Assembly (NCBI RefSeq): GCF_963675165.1
Contig: NC_087382.1
Coordinates: 2,271,567 to 2,335,566 of the forward strand
Direction: 5' to 3'
DNA: 64,000 nt
Source of the DNA: Halichondria panicea
Lineage: Eukaryota > Porifera > Demospongiae > Suberitida > Halichondriidae
Shown piece by piece: positions 46,101 to 58,508 of this stretch (its first letter is position 1; the number at the start of each line of letters is the position of its first letter). The notes beneath the pieces are model-generated. The model had not been told where the DNA came from. It saw only the letters and a list, made by a program, of their open reading frames with translations, and made no database searches. Made by a program: the position numbers and the translations under genes.

Positions 46101-47667
46101 TTGTTGAGAATGTGTCATCAGATTGCACTAGGAATGGAATATCTCTCTCAGCAAAGATTCATTCATCGAGACTTGGCAGCACGGAACTGCATGTACATTT
46201 ACAAAGCATCTTGCATTACATATTAGGCCACTCCAAGTGATATACTCTGGTTTCTGGTCCAGCGCCGGCATAATTCTTGGATTTCTATCTCATTATTCAG
46301 TCTACTACGCGTGTGCACAATGATGGTCCATGTGGCACAAAATAGTGTAATAATGGTATTCATTTGCAAAATAATGTAGCAAATAAAATTAATAATGACA
46401 TAATTATTGACAAAAGCCTCCCATGCACCCACAAGCAGTTAGACCAGAAACCAGAGTATCACTTGGAGTGGTCTTATAAGTCTATTTGCATTGACAAATC
46501 AGAAATCAGGAGTCTGTAAACAATGAACTCTCACTATACTAGCCATTATTGCATGTTATATAATGTCTGTCTAGCTAGCTATAGCTGAGTTGAGTGTTGA
46601 GACATATTATAATCTATCAGTACAGTAGTTAGGAACAGTTCACTTGATCAGACTACAACCCTCTGTTCAGGTTGGACTCTAGTGGTGATGTCAGAGTTGG
46701 TGACTTTGGACTGGCCGAGGACGTCCACAGGACTGGATATTTCAGACAGAATGAACGAGCTGATATCAAGCTGCCCTACAAGTGGATGGCATTGGAAAGT
46801 CTAAACAATGCCATCTTCACTGAGAAAACAGATGTGGTACATTTAACTAACTCCCAATAAAATAATATATACAATTAATATTTCAATACCCCCTGCAGTG
46901 GTCGTATGGAGTGACTATGTGGGAGGTCTTCAGTGGCGGTCAGATTCCCTATCCTGGAGTAGACGTCAGGACTCTTGTCAACTTCCTACAGAGAGGAAAC
47001 CGATTGGACGCTCCTGTTAACACTGCCTGTACTGCTGAAATGTGAGGGATACTTGTGCATGCAAGCATTGAGTGATTGTAACTTGATATGAATGGCCAAT
47101 TTCAAAACTGAAAGATGCGTTTATAGTTTTAAGAGAGGTCCTATAATTATGTGTGCTATAGGTATATTAACTTTATACCAGAGCCATTCTTGTTTCACAT
47201 CACTCCAGCTCAGCAGTGATGCAGAGATGCTGGCTGGAGGATTCTGAAGAGAGACCATCCTTCACTGACCTGTCTTCAAAAATGGACGCCATGCTCTCCT
47301 CTGTGTCTGACACCACTGAACTGAACATGGAGCTCCGTCATAATAGCCAAGACCCCATAGGTGATCAATGGGTGTATCTGTAACTGTATACTGTTGGTAC
47401 AATATATCTCTAACAAGTAATGAGATCATAACAACCAATACCTCATAGTCTCGATAGCATGAATGTGTTGGACCCCTGCATTTGTTAGTGGGCCACCCTC
47501 TATAATGCAGCCACTGTGACAGTAACTGCATGGTGTCACTTGTATGAAAATCACTAAACGATCAATATGTATTTTTTGCAGACATGAGTGGATACGACGA
47601 TTTAAACGAGTCGCTCAGGAACAGAGCAACTAGGACCAACCCTTACAAGCTCTCAACAATAGTTTAA
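41790..47667 (+). CDS. RTK2: three-Ig receptor tyrosine kinase, interrupted in the juxtamembrane exon
   Basis: Receptor exons: 41790-42105 (signal peptide plus Ig-like 1), 42215-42526 (Ig 2), 42578-42970 (Ig 3 plus Thr-rich stalk), 43934-44090 (TM), 44270-44450 (juxtamembrane, ending in TAG after DDSREI). This reading gives 452 aa without a kinase. Compared with RTK1 and RTK3, the juxtamembrane exon lost one base near its original start, and the in-frame acceptor has moved downstream to 'ctcctttcag'. Its 3' part with the donor is missing. The kinase exons are all present: about 44699-44799, 44874-44957, 45159-45376, 46078-46190, 46671-46836, 46899-47041, 47209-47360, 47582-47667. They keep [18 protein letters not shown] and [11 protein letters not shown], and end in the PDZ-type tail STIV. 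Either the gene makes a kinase-less receptor, or it is a young pseudogene. Exon 1 of the kinase cannot join the TM exon directly (phase 2 to phase 1). Confidence 0.65.
42988..43705 (+). mobile_element. dispersed element family ('CTCGAGGCGTAGCC'), copy in RTK2 intron 3
   Basis: Same order as the copy at 16141-16975: 'cctcgaggcgtagccctac', a GT/GC microsatellite (43016-43107), 'ccacgttcttttggattttg', 'tatgagttagcc' (here with triplicated 'atagctgtttgttagcc'), end block 'gagaggcattagcac'. It starts about 18 bases after the exon 3 donor. Confidence 0.7.
45437..45920. repeat. diverged tandem repeats in RTK2 intron
   Basis: Repeated 'gtggcctactaacacagatc', 'caaacacatgctatat' and 'gaggcccattaa' blocks at roughly 100-bp spacing. 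Related arrays occupy the same intron in RTK3 (52740-53100), RTK4 (55490-55800) and RTK5 (63260-63660). Confidence 0.6.
46225..46476. mobile_element. MITE with 'GGCCACTCCAAGTGATAYTCTGG' ends, RTK2 intron
   Basis: The left 'ggccactccaagtgatatac' and 'tctggtttctggtcc' are inverted at the right end. Another copy lies at 57250-57515 in a different RTK4 intron, so the two insertions are independent. Confidence 0.85.
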
Positions 47668-47864
47668 TCTTGTGTTTCTATCGTAGCAGTTGTTATTGAC
47701 ATACATAACTTTACTTGAATTTGCAAATGAACTTTATTATGTTCACAGCAATATGGCAATCACTGTGTATACAGATTAAAATGTTATCTGGTCAGTATAT
47801 AACTCCTATATAATGAACTCTTGCTTCTACTTTATTATTTATAAATTCAAACCTAAGGTATAGC

Positions 47865-48000
47865 TGCATGGTACACAAGATAGTATACGTAAAGCTATTC
47901 CAATCAACCAAGCAAATATTGCTGAGTATACTTGCTTCAGATATACGTAGATTCACAACTACATCATCATCAGCTCCCTTACGAAGTTGCTCAGGCTGAT
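47865..48000 (-). pseudogene. antisense fragment 'GADDDVVVNLRISE', copy 1
   Basis: On the minus strand this reads QLRKGADDDVVVNLRISEASI. The same peptide with extensions is found at 58205-58385 and 59140-59285. All three lie between RTK loci and on the opposite strand. I do not recognise the domain. Confidence 0.45.
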
Positions 48001-48318
48001 AGAATAAGGTATCTATATTCAGACACAATGCATGTTCAGACACTCATTCTAAGGAAACAAGCAGTGATAAAAATTTTCTTTTGCACCATCTGATCAAGCA
48101 TGTGTTCTTATGAATGTATGCAAAAAAGAATTCAACTACTAAGTCTTCAAGAGCTGAAAACGTGCTAGTGTCTGATGAACGGTAAGAACAGACAAAAAAA
48201 TCGATCATCAGACACAACCTTCCCTCCGCTGCTAATTGTTGTGTATGTACAAGTTCACTTCTTTGACTTTTGCAGTTGCTCAATCTCACAATAATCACAT
48301 GACATCAACATGACTTGT

Positions 48319-48640
48319 GCTTTTAATAATAAGAAACAGGCAAGAGAATAATTATGCTGGCTATATAGCTATAGCTGTGTCTAATTCTAATATCTCTGCT
48401 GTGTCTGTCTGTGTTTTATCATGGCACATTTGCTACAATTCAACGGTATACAGTAATTAGGATATATGCAGACATTGAATACCCTATTTCAACATATCTA
48501 TTGATGAAATACTTTTACTCGTGGAGACCAATCGTTCAAACACAGACAGACACAGCAGAGATATTAAACACAGCTAGCTAGTCAGCTGCATAATCATGGC
48601 TTGCCTGCTTCTTATTAAGAAATATATGTTGTTGCAACAT
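48319..48640. mobile_element. palindromic element between RTK2 and RTK3
   Basis: 'atatctctgctgtgtctgtc' at 48391 is inverted as 'gacagacacagcagagatat' at 48545. Further out, 'agaaacaggcaagagaataa' pairs with 'catggcttgcctgcttctta'. Arms of about 110 bp, loop of about 100 bp. Confidence 0.8.
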
Positions 48641-48778
48641 CTAATTATTATTGTTGTTTATTATATAATTATGGTAACCTGTTTCTACTTGCTATCAGCA
48701 TTTCTAGGTCCTGCTATACAGTACTTCTATATATGTCCTTAATGCTGTAAGAATTGTGATGTCACATTCATTGTGATT

Positions 48779-48895
48779 GAGCAACTGCAAAAGCCAACTG
48801 CAAAAGCCAACTGCAAGCCAACTGCAAAAGTCAACTGCGAACTGCAGAAGCCAACTGCAAAAGTCAACTGCGAACTGCAAAAGCCAACTTCAGAA
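48779..48895. repeat. minisatellite 'GCAAAAGCCAACT'
   Basis: About eight imperfect copies of 'aactgcaaaagccaactgc'. It lies about 80 bp before the RTK3 start codon, where RTK5 has its promoter module. Confidence 0.85.
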
Positions 48896-48969
48896 GTGCA
48901 TGTAGTTGAACTGCAAAATGAACCGCAAATGCAATTAGTTTTTGCTGAGCTGTATAGATCTATAGAGCT

Positions 48970-51900
48970 ATGAAACTAAAAACAAGTTTCTCTACCTTGT
49001 TATTTTTTATGTTTGTCAATGCTCAAGGTGACATCACTCAGAGTCAGAATATAGAGATGGCAATGAGATTGTGTTCAACTGTGAGTTCTTTGGAAACGTG
49101 ATTACGATTGGAGTGGTCAGTCTCCGTGCTGACAGTTCGAATGATACTGAAACATCTATTGGTACAAGCACACACACAAAGACATTCACCGTAACTCCAT
49201 CAGATGAGAAGGCTGCTTATTGTGAAGCTGGTGGTGTGTCCACAGATTTGGTATATTTTGGAGGTGAGCAGATAATTACTTAGGCAATATTATAATAGTT
49301 GCAATGTAATATTTGTAGTTTACTCGGCTACAGACCAGATTGATACAGTTATGTAATGTCTATAATTATAGTCAATTACGTAGATTTATGTATGACCTGT
49401 ATATTAATTATTTATACAGCAATACCTGTTCTGGAACCAACTGTAACAAGACTACTTGCGATTGTCGGAAGTGAACTTATACTAGTATGTCCTTATGAAC
49501 TAGGCACAGCAAGTGATCATATAAGCCCCTACCATCATATCTGGTTTAATACAGACAATTCCAACGTTGCAATCCCAGAAGAGTTTAATCGAATACTGAA
49601 TGCTTCTGTTTCAAAGCAGTCACCTAATTTTTCTACTTATACCTGTGCTCTGAGGATGCAAGAATGCAGTGCATGTGAATCAGTGGTTGAGTATCCTTCT
49701 TTTAATAGACCACAATTTCAATTGACTAAAGTTGGTAAGTTCATATGCTTATTATATATAATGATGAATGAATCATTATGTACAATATCACTGCAGTGCC
49801 ACTTTCAATTGATGTTGCCCCTGTTACCCGAAATGTGTCCGCTGGTTCTCCTGCCACCTTTGAGTGTGCTGCCAATGGAACGAGTATAGAGATTATATGG
49901 ATGTATAATGGAGATAGCTACACTGCTGACGATGGAAATGTAACCACCTCCCGCATAGACTCGCCTTATATTCGGAGCATATTAAAATTATCATCCCCTT
50001 CCAGCAATGGAAGTGTTATTTGCATTGTTCGTCAATTGTTTGATGGTACCGTTTCATCACTGAATAACAACGACTTTAGCAACAGTTTACCAGAACAGAT
50101 CATGAACTCTACTGCAGAGCTCATAGTAATACCAGGAACAACCTCTCCTACCACTATGCGTACTACCTCTGCCACTACTCTCCCTACTACCTCAACAGCT
50201 GGTATGTGATTGTGCATGGAGGTATTTAATAAGTGTATCCATGCACTGCTGATCATGAGCTATTATTATACTGTGCCGGTATATGATTCCCATGATTATT
50301 GTATACCATAATTATTACTAGAATGTTTTGCGGGTGAAAACCTTTGCTAATGAGCCAAATCAGCAAAAATTGACCTTTTGCGATCTATATCTATTGTGTT
50401 CTGGCAAGGATCATGTGTATTTATATAGGCTGTTTTGCAGGGATCTAGAAGCCCAAAGGCACTGATTTAGTATCCCGAGTGTAGTGAGGGTACTACAAGT
50501 GGCTGAGGGCTTCTAAATCACATGGACACAGACAAAACAGTGTCTAACTCATTTAGATACTAGTGCGCATGCGTGAAACCGCTTGACTACAATACAATTA
50601 CTTGACAACGGGATACTATAGGTATATACTAAGTAAATTTGCAGGTACACTAAGTCCCATAGTATACCTGCTCTGAGGCACTATTCCCATGTACTTTCCA
50701 TGTAGATCTTATCAAAATAATAGTGTCTAATTTAGGTTTTACGATTTTATTTTGGCGAATTGATTAAACCTTGCAAAGTTTGCTATTATACTCACAATAA
50801 TTATTTCTTGACCGTTAAGCGTTGTACTCGTAGCATGCATGTATAATGGATAGTCTTTATAGGGCCTTATAATTATACATTGCTAAAAACTCACAAACAT
50901 GCATGCTTACTCTTGACTTCCATTCCAGATACTAGTGCTGCAATAGCTGTCATCATCCTTACACTTGCTGCAACGGGGGCAGGCTTTTGCATAATATGTA
51001 TAGTTTGTTTTGGGCTCTACAAACGAAGACAGCTGTTGAAAGCAAACCAACTTGCAAGAACTGGTTTAAGGTACTTAAAGTTTACATTTAGACCAGTATT
51101 TAAAACTATAAAACAAGCACTATAGGCTAAAATGAATGCATAACTTTTACAATTGAGACTCTGCATGGTTACCTTCAATGACTATATTAAGTTCATCTCT
51201 CTCCAGGCATGATCTTGCATTACCTGATAATACTATCCGACAACTGTCAACGTTAACTCCAATCAATGGCACACAAGAATCTACCCCGAGTACCAATGAG
51301 GTGAACAGCTCAGAGTTGCCGCCGGAGACGGTACCCCGATTTCCAACAACTGACCCTACAGCTCAAGTGTCTATTACCGATGGACATCACTCTTCCATAT
51401 TGGAACCATCTATTGCTATCAACGATTCAAGAGGAGAATCCATTGCAAATGAAACTTCTACTGGCACAGAAAAAGCTTCCACTGCTGGGAAAAGTGTTGA
51501 AGAGGTTTCAAGTGCTATAGCCAATGCTTGTACGTTACATGAACTAATTGTGATTACTAAGAACTTTTGGTAGAAATGGCTAAAATTTAGTGCAATTGCT
51601 GGGCGTCTCAAGTGCGTAAGCTAGTCGGGTGCCGCCACTCTCTATATTTAATTTCTGAGCGAATATGTGTACAAGTTCAAGATTTAGGTTTGCGTGCATG
51701 CGCGCGCGCACTGTTAAAATGGTGGGTTAAATAACACACGTAGTGTGCTTGTTGCACTGCTTATATTTGTTTATAAACAAACTGAACAACAATCCCATAA
51801 ATAATGTATTACTTCTTCGCTGACCTATATACACGGTACGGCTTTGTAGTCACATGATCACTCTGTGTCCATCCAGGGTCCCTGATACTTGGTAATGTGA

Positions 51901-53299
51901 TGAAGCTGCCTGATCTACCAGAATCTCTAAAGATACCAGGATCTCAACTGAAACTGAGCAGTGATCCCATTGGACAAGGTGAGAGAATGTATCTTATTGT
52001 ACTTGTACAGTGTGTATTTTATATTTCAAACACTGACAAATGAACTGGCTTGAATTGTTTCCAGGGGAAACTGGAATGGTGTACAAAGGTTTACTAATGA
52101 ACTGGAAAGATGAGCCATTGCAAGCTGTGGCCGTGAAGACATTAAAAGGTAATTTTATATGTCTGCCTTATGTGCTGCTGGGAGCTGAAGGGAACCTCAC
52201 TACATGTGTAGAAGAGCTGTTGTCTCCTATTAATTTTAGTAGTGTATTTGAAACAATTGGTGCATGTGTTCCAGTGACTAAAACGAACAATTAGGTTTGT
52301 TTTCCTCGTCGGATATTCAATTTCTGATGAGTGAGATTATCAAGATGAAGGATTTCAACCACCCTCACGTCATGCCCCTGATTGGAGTGTGTCTAGATGC
52401 CGGACCCGGTGTTTCCATGGTGATGCCACATATGACCAATGGGAGTGTACTAGATTATTTGAAAAAGGAGAGAAGTGGTTTAAAATTGACTGGAAACTGC
52501 AGCAAAGAAAAGGTCAGACACTAGCACTGTTAATGACTAAAATAGTGCTTCCCTTGGGCAGACCAACAGTGGTCGTAAAATAGGTGGCCTGCTAACATAG
52601 GCTAAATACATGCTATATATGGAGACTGCATGTGGAGGGTGTGTGCATGACCTGTTTATTGAGTGACCGCAATAATTATAGACATAACTAATCCGCTAAA
52701 TATGAGCTCATATCCCGATCACCCACATGCATGCCTCTTTTTAATGAGCAAGCTGGAATTCCTGGGAACACAGCTGGTATAGAGTGAAACCTTATATTGT
52801 GGTCAGACTCACCCTTGAGCATGTAGACTAGTGGCCAGCTAACACAGGTCCTGGGAACAGAGTGAAACCTTATATTGTGGTCAGACTCACCCTTGAGCAT
52901 GCAGACTAGTGGCCAGCTAACACAGGTCCTGAAAACACAGCTGGTATAGAGTGAAACCTTATATTGTGGTCAGACTCGCCCTTGAGCATGTAGACTAGTG
53001 GCCAACTAACACAGGTCCTGGGAACACAGCTAGTATAGACTTATATTGTGGTCAGACTCACCCTTGAGCATGCAGACTAGTGGCCAGCTAACGCAGGTAC
53101 AAACATATGGAGAGACATTCCATACCTGGCTAGCGGACTCATACAGATACATGTACATGTGAATTGTGTTTTCTAAATCTACCATTGCTTTCGGGCCCAA
53201 ATCTTCCATTTAAAGAGCATAATCCCATTAATTCTCACACTACACACACACGCACGCACGCACGCACACACACACACACACACACCACACGCACGCACG

Positions 53300-53347
<48 letters not shown>

Positions 53348-54543
53348 CACACACACACACAGGCACAGAGTGTCAGGAAGCTGTTGTTGAGAATGTGTCA
53401 TCAGATTGCCCTAGGAATGGAATATCTCTCTCAGCAAAGATTCATTCATCGAGACTTGGCAGCACGGAACTGCATGTATGCCTTAAATATAATAATTGCA
53501 TTGAGGTATCTGTACGTTTATACGTTATTACTACACCGTCTGTTCAGGTTGGACTCGAGTGGTGATGTCAAAGTTGGTGACTTTGGACTGGCCGAAGACG
53601 TCTACAGCACTGGATATTTTAGACAGAATGAACGAGCTGATATCAAGCTGCCCTACAAGTGGATGGCATTGGAAAGTCTAAACGATGCCATCTTCACTGA
53701 GAAAACAGATGTGGTACGTTTCAACTAGCTCTTAGTAATATTTCAATACCCCCTGCAGTGGTCGTACGGAGTGACTATGTGGGAGGTCTTCAGTGGCGGT
53801 CAGATTCCCTATCCTGGAGTAGACGTCAGGACTCTTGTCAAGTTCCTACAGAGAGGAAGCCGATTGGACGCTCCCGTTAACACTGCTTGTACTGCTGAAA
53901 TGTGAGGGATACTTGTGCATGCAAGCATTGAGTGATCGTAACTTGATATGAATGGCCAATTTCAAAACTGAAAGATGCGTTTGTAGTTTTTAGGAAGAGA
54001 GGTCCTATAATTATGTGCTTAGCTATATTAACTTTATACCAGAGCTATTCTTGTTCCATATCACTCCAGCTCAGCGGTGATGCAGAGATGCTGGCTGGAG
54101 GATTATAAAGAGAGGCCATCCTTCACTGACCTGTCTTCAATAATGGACGCCATGCTCTCCTCTGTGTCTGACTATGTTGAACTGAACATGAAGCTCCCTC
54201 ATAATAGCCAAGACTACATAGGTGATCAATGGCTGTAATTGTAACTGTACTGTTGGTACAATGTATATATATATGTACCTCTGACAAGATGAGATCATAA
54301 TGTTCAAAACGCAATATTCCTAAGTCTCCGAAGCATTTGTTTTGATCTGTGTTAGCAAGGCTACCTCTTTTCACAGCCACTGTACATGGGGTGACAGTAA
54401 CTGCATGGTGTCACTCGAAGATCACTGAACGGTCAGTATGTATTTTTTTAATTGCAGACATGAGTGGATACGACGATTTAAACGAGTCGCTCAGGAACAG
54501 AGCAATTAGGACCAACCCTTACAAGCTCTCAACAATAGTTTAA
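48970..54543 (+). CDS. RTK3: three-Ig receptor tyrosine kinase with a frameshift in exon 1
   Basis: Thirteen exons: 48970-49263, 49420-49734, 49797-50201, 50929-51070, 51207-51529, 51877-51978, 52065-52148, 52295-52512, 53363-53475, 53548-53713, 53759-53901, 54070-54221, 54458-54543. Exon 1 starts MKLKTSFSTLLFFMFVNAQG, then has 2 extra bases near 49045-49055 relative to RTK5, giving a TGA about 24 codons later. The exon total is 2 mod 3, so this is the only length lesion. Downstream are two intact Ig-like domains ([11 protein letters not shown]...YTCALRMQEC; FECAANGTSIEIIW), a TM exon, the Ser/Thr-rich juxtamembrane exon (ELPPETVPRFPTT) and a complete kinase ([44 protein letters not shown]). 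The tail has [13 protein letters not shown] and ends STIV. The frameshift could be an assembly error or a recent null allele; the kinase shows no decay. Confidence 0.7.
50314..50800. mobile_element. TTACTAGAAT MITE with a nested repeat, RTK3 intron 3
   Basis: The outer sequence matches 32131-32320 ('ttactagaatgttttgcggg', 'tgagccaaatcagcaaaaat', 'tgtgttctggcaaggatcat'). It is interrupted at about 50455-50735 by another repeat ('ggcactgatttagtatcccg' to 'gatcttatcaaaataatagt'), which also occurs alone at 56312-56555 in RTK4. Confidence 0.65.
52740..53100. repeat. tandem repeat in RTK3 intron, about four copies
   Basis: 'gtggtcagactcacccttga', 'gcatgtagactagtggcca' and 'gctaacacaggtcctgggaa' recur at roughly 75-110-bp spacing. 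Confidence 0.8.
53246..53362. repeat. (CA)n/(GCAC)n microsatellite abutting RTK3 exon 9 acceptor
   Basis: About 115 bp of CA units with GCAC interruptions; the last CA belongs to the CAG acceptor of the catalytic-loop exon. Confidence 0.9.
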
Positions 54544-54776
54544 TCATGTGTTTCTATCGTAGCAGTTGTTACTGACATAACTTCACTTGAATTGGTGCAA
54601 ATGAATTTTGAAATATTCACAGGAATATGGCAATTATTAGCAATATATATATACAGGTTAAAAAGTGACTAGCTATCCGGTAACTTCTATACTTATACAG
54701 CACATCTATAGTTAGCAGTTAGTGTTTCAAACTATAATTATTTAATTTATGTACACAGCTAAATAACACCACAGTG

Positions 54777-54880
54777 TTATTCTAATCTGGTCACGCCCAC
54801 CTGGTTGAGCTCGTGATGGACCTTGTTGAAGATCAGTGCCTTGTCGTAGTCGGCCGTGTACCTCTTCACAATATCATGTA
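54777..54880 (-). other. orphan 3' exon of an unidentified protein
   Basis: On the minus strand, 'ctcctccatgcag' is followed by an open 104-nt stretch ending in TAA. It encodes (V)[18 protein letters not shown] and continues [15 protein letters not shown]. The third positions are unusually GC-rich (GCC GAC TAC GAC AAG; AAC AAG GTC CAT CAC GAG CTC AAC CAG), unlike the AT-rich surroundings, so it looks like genuine coding sequence. I found no other exon of such a gene in the window. It may be a duplicated terminal exon or the end of a gene whose other exons lie beyond RTK4. Confidence 0.45.
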
Positions 54881-55300
54881 CTGCATGGAGGAGCAAACAA
54901 TTGGTAATTAATTGAGAACTCAATAGGAATCATTAATTAATGTACTGCTGTGTATACTCTAAGAACTGGATTTTGTTTTCACATTTCGTGATTACTCTAT
55001 ATGTAGATCACCCTCTATAATACAGACAGGATATAATGAGCCCCAAATTCTCCATAGCTTGTGTTTCAACCTTTGTTAGCAGGCTACCTCTTTATTATAG
55101 CCACTGTTGGTCTGCTTGAAACAAATTTCACTGTACGTTAGCATGTTAATTAACAGGATATAGCTAGGCATTATTTATAACTACTGTGAGTACTATAATC
55201 GTTTGTAGTCTTTTAGCTAGCTAGGAGAGCAAGTTTTGGTGTTGTGCTTCCGTATATTCTCTTCTTTCTCCGTACACTCACAATTCCTCCGTGAAACTTC
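54881..55300. other. RTK3-RTK4 spacer, nothing recognised
   Basis: AT-rich. 'tacctctttattatagccact' resembles the diverged repeats in the RTK kinase introns. No exon is supported. Confidence 0.4.
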
Positions 55301-55887
55301 ATGGATAGTCTTTATAGGGCCTTATAATTATACATTGCTAAAAACTCACAAACATGACATGCTTACTCTTGACTCCCATTTCAGATACTGGTGCAAAGAA
55401 AAGGTCAGATAATAGCAAAGGGTTTAATTTCTAATGACTAAATACTGAGGAGACTTCTTTTAGAGTATATAGTGCTTCTTTAGCTTGGGCAGACCAGAAG
55501 TGGTCGTAAAAGAGGTGGCCTGCTAAACACACAGGTTCAAATACATGCAATAGACATGACTTATCGGCCATAGCTCACAAACCATTGTTCCTTATGAGCT
55601 CATATCCCGATCACCCACATGCATGCCTCTTTTTGATGAGCCAGCTGGAATTCCTGGGAACACAGTTGGTATAGAGTGAAACCTTATTATTATTGTGGTC
55701 AGACTCACCCTTGAGCATGTAGACTAAATAAAGAAGTGGCCAGCTAACACAGGTCCATTATGCTATGGAGACGTTGCATGGGGCCCATTAACCTGGCTAG
55801 CGGAAAGGGCTCATACTGAATTGTGTTCTAAATCTACGATTGCCCAAATTTTCCATTTTAAAGAGCATAATATTACTCATTCTTACA

Positions 55888-56180
<293 letters not shown>

Positions 56181-56311
56181 CACAGAGTGTCAGGAAGCTG
56201 TTGTTGAGAATGTGTCATCAGATTGCACTAGGAATGGAATATCTCTCTCAGCAAAGATTCATTCATCGAGACTTGGCAGCACGGAACTGCATGTACGCTT
56301 ATAAAGTATAT

Positions 56312-56555
56312 AGTGTAGGCACTGATTTAGTATCCCGAGCGTAGCAAGTGGCTGAGGGCTTCTAAATCACACAGGCACCTCCAAAACAGTGTCTAACTCA
56401 TTTAGATACTAGTACACATGTGCAAACCTTGCCATTGAGGCTTGACTACAATACAATTACTTAACAATGGAAGACTAAGTAAATTACAGGTATACAAGTC
56501 CCATAGTGAGGCACTTTTCCTATATGTACTAGATCTTATCAACTATAGTGTCTAT
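56312..56555. repeat. dispersed repeat shared with the nested insert in RTK3
   Basis: 'ggcactgatttagtatcccg', 'gtggctgagggcttctaaat', 'cagtgtctaactcatttaga' and 'gactacaatacaattactt' match 50455-50735 in order. Confidence 0.75.
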
Positions 56556-57249
56556 AATCCCCATTGAATAAGAGTAATTGCAATAATATATGCATTGAGA
56601 CGATAGGATATACGATAATCGATAGTCTATACCTAGTTACTGAATATCAAGGACCTTTCAATTGAAATGCCAAATGTGCAATAGAAATCACTGCACAATT
56701 GATCAGTACAATGTATACCGATAAGCAGTTCATTGAGACTGCAACTGTCTGTTCAGGTTGGACTCTAGTGGTGATGTCAGAGTTGGTGACTTTGGACTGG
56801 CCGAGGACGTCTACAGCACTGGATATTTTAAACAGAATGAACGAGCCGATATCAAGCTGCCCTACAAGTGGATGGCATTGGAGAGTCTAAACGATGCCAT
56901 CTTCACTGAGAAAACAGATGTGGTACGTTTCAACTATAGCTTTTGCAAACTACACATTTTTCAATATTTCAATACCCCCTGCAGTGGTCGTACGGAGTGA
57001 CTATGTGGGAGGTCTTCAGTGGTGGTCAGATTCCCTATCCTGGAGTAGATGTCGGGACTCTTGTCAAGTTCCTTCAGAGAGGAAGCCGATTGGACGCTCC
57101 CGTTAACACTGCCTGTACTACTGAAATGTGAGTCAGTTGGTGCATGCAACCATTGAGGGCTCGTTACTTGTCATTGAGTGGCCATTTTCAAGATTGAAAG
57201 ATGCGTCTTTTAGTTTTTAGGAAAGTCAATAATTTTGTGTGTTCAACTA

Positions 57250-57515
57250 AGGCCACTCCAAGTGACACTCTGGTTTCTGGTCCTGAAGTTTTTCTAATTG
57301 CATGCGGGCGGGCGGCTTTTCTCATTATGTCATATCAATTTCACCTTATGAATCTCATTATTTTGCAAATGAATATCATTATCACACTATTTTTTGCCAC
57401 ATGGGACTATTCTGCGCATGCGTAGTAATAGAAATCCAATAATGAGATAGAAATCCAAGAATAAAATTTGATGCGGGTGGTGGACCAGAAACCAGAGTAT
57501 CACTTGGAGTGGCCT
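57250..57515. mobile_element. MITE with 'GGCCACTCCAAGTGACACTCTGG' ends, RTK4 intron
   Basis: Same family as 46225-46476; inverted right end 'gagtatcacttggagtggcc'. It sits in the intron before the penultimate kinase exon. Confidence 0.85.
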
Positions 57516-58204
57516 AACCTAGAACGCTGCTTTTAAATTATCTCACTCCAGCTCAGCGGTGATGCAGAGATGCTGGCTGGAGGATTCTAAAGAGAGGCCA
57601 TCCTTCACTGACCTGTCTTCAATAATGGACGCCATGCTCTCCTCTGTGTCTGACACCACTGAACTGAACATGGAGCTCCCTCATAATAGCCAAGACCCCA
57701 TAGGTGATCAATAGCTGTATCTTTAACTGCACTGTTGGTACAATGTATCTCTAACAAGTAATGAGATCATAATCATATACAGTTTAGATCCAATACCCCA
57801 AACTCTCCACAGCAGCATGTGTTAGTAGACCACCTCTTCATAATATTGTTACCAAGGCGACTGCAAAATATATGCTTCGCTTCGAAAATTGTTTATTTTT
57901 GCAGACATGAGTGGATACGATGATTTAAATGAGGCACTAAGGAATAGAGCGACAAGAACTGACTAATAGCCAGCAATTATTTTTACTCATCTAAACGTGT
58001 TTCTATAGTAGGAATTATTTTTACTGTATTGATTTCACTTGATAATGTTCACAGCAATATACGGCATTATTATACGTACTAAAAAGTTATCTGCTAACTC
58101 TCCTCTGGTACACGATAGTATGTAAGACTATTGGCTTCAATATTCCAATCAGCCAAGCAAATAATTTTTATCGCTGAGTCTTGACAGCAGAGTGCCTTTA
58201 TACG

Positions 58205-58385
58205 CAGAGTGGCCATTCCCCTGTAGGTATCAGCTACACTGTGGTCGGAGATAACTTCAGATATACGTAGATTCACAACTACATCATCGTCAGCTCCCTT
58301 ACGAAGTTGCTCGTGCTGATAGTTGCCATAGGTGATTAGGATCGTGACGGTCATTTTGATTCTAATGGTGGTGCCTTCGTGACTA
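58205..58385 (-). pseudogene. antisense fragment 'YGNYQ...DDDVVVNLRISEVISDH', copy 2
   Basis: The longest copy. On the minus strand a possible acceptor is followed by TIRIKMTVTILITYGNYQ, then QLRKGADDDVVVNLRISEV, ISDHSVADTY and MATLRIKAL. The frame is open for 127 codons (58094-58477). The pattern of alternating hydrophobic residues suggests a beta-rich extracellular domain, but I do not recognise it. Confidence 0.45.
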
Positions 58386-58508
58386 TAATTATATACTATT
58401 ATAAAGCTTAGGTACATTTGTTGACATGGCAGTATAGAGCTATATATACGGTATTTAAGCTTGTTGCATACCACCACACATCTTAAAGTTTCTTAGCTTT
58501 CATTTATG

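Larger units (their letters stand above)
47668..48969. other. RTK2-RTK3 intergenic region
   Basis: It contains the antisense fragment (47865-48000), a palindromic element (48319-48640) and a short minisatellite (48779-48895). The part just before RTK3 has 'gagctgtatagatctatagag', as before RTK5, but no CCAAT/NRF-1-like pair. No gene is supported. Confidence 0.5.
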
